Shown: piece by piece, positions 37,200 to 40,315 of the stretch
Layout of the letters: every line of letters starts with the position of its first letter
Numbering within the stretch: position 1 is the stretch's first letter
Source: Neisseria polysaccharea ATCC 43768
Lineage (GTDB): Bacteria > Pseudomonadota > Gammaproteobacteria > Burkholderiales > Neisseriaceae
NCBI GenBank assembly: GCA_000176735.1
Contig: ADBE01000007.1
Coordinates: 1-40,315, forward strand
Direction of reading: 5' to 3'
Length of the DNA: 40,315 nt
The notes under the pieces: generated by a model
What the model was told of the DNA's origin: nothing
The model's input: the letters and a program-made list of their open reading frames with translations, nothing else
Database searches by the model: none
Made by a program: the position numbers and the translations under genes

Positions 37200-37859
37200 T
37201 CAGGCGTAATGCTGTGCAAGAAAACCGGGCAGTTCGGACAAACCGTCCAATACGGCGAGATGCGGTGCGCCAAGGAGCTGTTCGCGCGAATGTGCGCCGG
37301 TGGTCACGCCGACTGCCGCCGCCCCCGCGTTTGCCGCCATATGCAGGTCGTGCGCCGTATCGCCGACGACCAATGCCTCTTTCGGGTCGAGTCCCAGTTC
37401 GCGGCAGATTCCGAACACCATTTCGGGCGAGGGTTTGGAGGGATATTCCCCTGCGCAGGCGGTGGCGAGCCAATAGCCGCCGGTGGCGGTTTGGCTGATG
37501 GCGTTGTCCAAGCCCGCCCGCCCTTTGCCCGTGGCAACGGCAAGCCGGAAGCCTTGCGCTTTGAGCGTGTCTAGACAGGGCAGTGCTTGAGGAAATAAAG
37601 ACATATTGCGGTTGTTGGGATTGAGGTAATGTGCGGAATAAGTGCGCGCGATGTCGGCAACGGCGGTTTCAGACGGCATTTCGAGCAGGGCGCGGATGAT
37701 GGCGGGCAGGCTGTAGCCGATCAGGCTGCGGACGCGTTCCGCTTCGGGCGGCGGAAATCCGCATTCGGCGAAGCTGCGGCGCATCGTGTCGATGATGGGT
37801 TGGGTCGTGTCGGCAAGCGTGCCGTCCCAGTCGAAGATGATGAGTTTGGGCGGGGTCAT
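37200..37859 (-). CDS. gph: HAD-family phosphoglycolate phosphatase-like hydrolase
   Basis: A 219-residue cytoplasmic HAD hydrolase. The nucleophile motif IIFDWDGTLADTT, an alpha-helical cap, motif II LAVATGKGRAG, Lys in YPSKPSPEMVF and motif IV LVVGDTAHDLHMAANAGAAA are intact. It resembles Gph enzymes that detoxify 2-phosphoglycolate from DNA end repair, but HAD substrates are hard to tell by sequence, and a role on another phosphomonoester is possible. An uptake sequence is embedded at 37668-37679. It is divergent from the TonB-dependent receptor gene. Confidence 0.8.
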   Translation of the reverse strand: MTPPKLIIFDWDGTLADTTQPIIDTMRRSFAECGFPPPEAERVRSLIGYSLPAIIRALLEMPSETAVADIARTYSAHYLNPNNRNMSLFPQALPCLDTLKAQGFRLAVATGKGRAGLDNAISQTATGGYWLATACAGEYPSKPSPEMVFGICRELGLDPKEALVVGDTAHDLHMAANAGAAAVGVTTGAHSREQLLGAPHLAVLDGLSELPGFLAQHYA

Positions 37860-37981
37860 GGCAGGTTGTTTGCGGTGAAAAGTCAGATTTTATGCGGAAA
37901 ACGCAGACGTGTCGCATTTTCAACAAAATTTGTCGGCTGCGCGATATGTTTTTCCGAACAAGCCGCGTTGTGCTTTATTAA

Positions 37982-37999
37982 AATAGAACCATTATCATT
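37982..37999. promoter_or_regulatory. Fur-box-like site before the TonB-dependent receptor
   Basis: The stretch AATAGAACCATTATCATT contains, on the reverse strand, AATGATAAT, the core of the Fur consensus. It ends about 20 bases before the receptor start, where Fur binding would block expression when iron is plentiful. Confidence 0.5.
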
Positions 38000-38018
38000 T
38001 ATGTGAATGGGACAGTTT

Positions 38019-40136
38019 ATGTCAGTTTTCCGCATCAATATGACCGCCGCCACGGTTTTGGCAGCACTTTCGTCTTCGGTTTTTGCCGCCCAAACGGAAG
38101 GTTTGGAAACCGTCCATATTAAGGGGCAGCGTTCGTACAACGCGATTGCCACCGAGAAAAACGGCGATTACAGCTCGTTTGCCGCCACCGTCGGTACAAA
38201 AATCCCCGCTTCTTTGCGCGAAATTCCGCAATCCGTCAGCATCATCACCAATCAACAGGTCAAAGACCGCAACGTCGATACGTTTGACCAGTTGGCACGC
38301 AAAACGCCCGGCCTGCGCGTGTTGAGCAACGACGACGGACGCTCTTCGGTTTATGCGCGTGGTTACGAATACAGCGAATACAACATCGACGGCCTGCCCG
38401 CGCAGATGCAGAGTATCAACGGCACGCTGCCCAACCTGTTCGCCTTCGACCGTGTGGAAGTGATGCGCGGGCCGAGCGGACTGTTCGACAGCAGCGGCGA
38501 GATGGGCGGTATCGTGAATCTGGTGCGCAAACGCCCGACCAAAGCGTTCCAAGGTCATGTTGCGGCAGGGTTCGGTACGCACAAACAATATAAAGCCGAG
38601 GCGGACGTATCGGGCAGCCTCAATTCAGACGGCAGCGTGCGCGGCCGCGTGATGGCGCAGACTGTCGGCGCGTCTCCGCGTCCTGCCGAGAAAAATAACC
38701 ACCACGAAACCTTCTACGCGGCGGCGGATTGGGACATCAATCCCGATACGGTTTTGGGCGCGGGCTATCTTTATCAGCAACGCCACCTCGCGCCGTACAA
38801 CGGTCTGCCTGCCGATGCAGACGGCAAATTACCGTCCCTGCCGCAACACGCATTTGTCGGCGCGGATTGGAACAAATTTAAAATGCACAGCCACGACGTG
38901 TTCGCCGATTTGAAACATTACTTCGGCAACGGCGGCTACGGCAAAGTCGGTATGCGCTATTCCGACCGGAAAGCCGATTCCAATTACACGTTTGCGGGCA
39001 GCAAACTCAACAATGCCGGAAAAGCCAACGTGGCGGGTTTGGGTACGGACATCAAACAAAAAGCCTTTGCGGTTGACGCAAGTTACAGCCGGCCGTTTGC
39101 CTTGGGCAACACCGCCAACGAATTTGTGATTGGTGCGGACTACAACCGTTTCCGCAGCACCAACGAACAAGGAAGGAGTTCGACTGTTAAAAGCAATATC
39201 GCCTTGGGCGATTTCCACTCCGCCTCCTATGTTGATTTGATACAAAATGCCCGTGCCGGCGCGCACGGCTACAAGCATACCCTTGACACCGAGAACCTTG
39301 ATAAATTCGGCGTTTACGGCAAATCCGTCTTCCATCCGGTCGACGGGCTGTCGCTCATCGGCGGCGGACATTTGGGACACTACAAAATCGAGTCGGGCGA
39401 CGGCAAAACCCTGCACAAAGCCTCAAGAACCAAGTTCACCGGCTACGCAGGCGCGGTTTACGATATAGACGGCAGCAACAGCCTGTACGCCAGCTTCTCC
39501 CAACTCTACACACCGCAAACCAGCCTCGGCACCGACGGCAAGCTGCTCAAACCACGCCAAGGCAACCAGTTTGAAGTCGGCTATAAAGGCAGCCATATGG
39601 ACGACCGCCTCAATACCCGGGTTTCGTTCTACCGCATGAAGGATAAAAACGCCGCCGCACCACTGAATCCGAAAGACCGTAACACCCGTTACGCCGCATT
39701 AGGCAAACGCGTGATGGAAGGTGTTGAGACCGAAATCAGCGGCGCGATTACACCGAAATGGCAAATCCATGCAGGTTACAGCTATCTGCACAGCCAAATC
39801 AAAACCGCCTCCAATTCACGCGACGACGGCATCTTCCTGCTGATGCCCAAACACAGCGCGAACCTGTGGACGACTTACCAAGTTACGCCCGAGCTGACCA
39901 TCGGCGGCGGCGTGAACGCGATGAGCGGCATTACTTCATCTGCAGGGATGCATGCAGGCGGTTATGCCACCTTCGATGCGATGGCGGCATACCGCTTCAC
40001 GCCCAAGCTGAAGCTGCAAATCAACGCCGACAACATCTTCAACCGCCATTACTACGCCCGCGTCGGCGGCACGAACACCTTTAACATTCCTGGTTCGGAG
40101 CGCAGCCTAACGGCAAACCTGCGTTACAGTTTTTAA
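38019..40136 (+). CDS. TonB-dependent siderophore receptor
   Basis: A 705-residue outer-membrane receptor. The start is set at the ATG at 38019 (MSVFRINMTAATVLAALSSS), with GGGAC upstream; an ATG four codons earlier lacks a site. The signal peptide is cleaved near VFAA. A TonB-box-like ETVHI follows. The plug domain has IPASLREIPQSVSIIT, RKTPGLRV and FDRVEVMRGPSGLFDSSGEM with GGIVNLVRKRP. The barrel ends with NADNIFNRHYYARVG and the terminal NLRYSF with Phe last. The plug motifs are those of ferric siderophore (FhuE/FpvA-like) receptors, so import of a xenosiderophore is likely; the ligand is unknown. The gene appears intact and stands alone. Confidence 0.88.
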   Translation: MSVFRINMTAATVLAALSSSVFAAQTEGLETVHIKGQRSYNAIATEKNGDYSSFAATVGTKIPASLREIPQSVSIITNQQVKDRNVDTFDQLARKTPGLRVLSNDDGRSSVYARGYEYSEYNIDGLPAQMQSINGTLPNLFAFDRVEVMRGPSGLFDSSGEMGGIVNLVRKRPTKAFQGHVAAGFGTHKQYKAEADVSGSLNSDGSVRGRVMAQTVGASPRPAEKNNHHETFYAAADWDINPDTVLGAGYLYQQRHLAPYNGLPADADGKLPSLPQHAFVGADWNKFKMHSHDVFADLKHYFGNGGYGKVGMRYSDRKADSNYTFAGSKLNNAGKANVAGLGTDIKQKAFAVDASYSRPFALGNTANEFVIGADYNRFRSTNEQGRSSTVKSNIALGDFHSASYVDLIQNARAGAHGYKHTLDTENLDKFGVYGKSVFHPVDGLSLIGGGHLGHYKIESGDGKTLHKASRTKFTGYAGAVYDIDGSNSLYASFSQLYTPQTSLGTDGKLLKPRQGNQFEVGYKGSHMDDRLNTRVSFYRMKDKNAAAPLNPKDRNTRYAALGKRVMEGVETEISGAITPKWQIHAGYSYLHSQIKTASNSRDDGIFLLMPKHSANLWTTYQVTPELTIGGGVNAMSGITSSAGMHAGGYATFDAMAAYRFTPKLKLQINADNIFNRHYYARVGGTNTFNIPGSERSLTANLRYSF

Positions 40137-40246
40137 AGACCAATATGCCGTCTGAAACGGCAGCCGCAGCATCATCAAACCACAACAAGCTGCGCGGCAT
40201 ACCCTATGCTTTCACAACTGGAGTATGGCATTGCGAAGGAAAACAG

Positions 40247-40285
40247 ACCGAACCGGCAGGCAGACCGCTTTGCCGGTTCGGTTTT
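40247..40285 (+). terminator. Intrinsic terminator after the receptor gene
   Basis: ACCGAACCGGCA and TGCCGGTTCGGT form a perfect 12-bp stem followed by TTTT. A single uptake sequence lies nearer the stop at 40145-40156. Confidence 0.8.
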
Positions 40286-40315
40286 ACCGCTTGCCGCCAG
40301 TCTGACCCACAAGCC

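Overview
The window is a chromosomal segment of a Neisseria species. The evidence is the dense 12-bp DNA uptake sequence ATGCCGTCTGAA (often as inverted pairs that double as terminators), three Correia repeat-enclosed elements (CREE), a dRS3/NIME repeat, a maf toxin locus, RmpM, and a maltose phosphorylase operon. Most uptake sequences are the AT dialect of the meningitidis/gonorrhoeae/lactamica group. The RmpM copy lacks the long Glu-Pro hinge I recall from meningococcal RmpM, which hints at a commensal relative, but I cannot name the species. No rRNA, tRNA, CRISPR array or intact insertion sequence was seen.

Layout. 1-5301 (minus strand) is a maf polymorphic-toxin locus. It holds mafA, a full-length mafB with a PT-HINT region and an HNH-type nuclease tip, a cognate-position immunity gene that is frameshifted, three more immunity-like genes (RraB-like, a small acidic one, SUFU-like), and a promoterless second mafB tip with its own immunity gene running off the window start. 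5420-11953 holds anmK, a phosphate permease gene broken at a poly-A tract, hemN, fnr and cysB. 12182-16548 holds rmpM with a clear promoter, thiL-pgpA, and an EttA-type ABC-F protein.

16787-21195 is a maltose pathway: an MFS permease, maltose phosphorylase and beta-phosphoglucomutase, which together take maltose to glucose plus glucose-6-phosphate. 21371-27188 is the de novo NAD block nadB, nadA, a NrtR-like regulator and nadC. A near-perfect palindrome overlies the likely nadA promoter. Between the regulator and nadC, a full-length CREE is split by 742 bp of AT-rich DNA carrying an unrecognised two-gene toxin/immunity-like pair. From about 16.9 to 25.4 kb the uptake sequences switch to AG-type dialects, suggesting import from another Neisseria lineage.

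27658-40136 holds an ArsR-family regulator, a NExo-type exonuclease III homologue, an OmpA-like lipoprotein, a DUF1275 membrane protein, a small lipoprotein, ribF-ileS-lspA-ispH, gph, and a TonB-dependent siderophore receptor behind a Fur-box-like site.

The best candidates for something undescribed are the toxin/immunity-like cassette inside the CREE, the intact HNH MafB beside a broken immunity gene, and the uptake-sequence dialect block.
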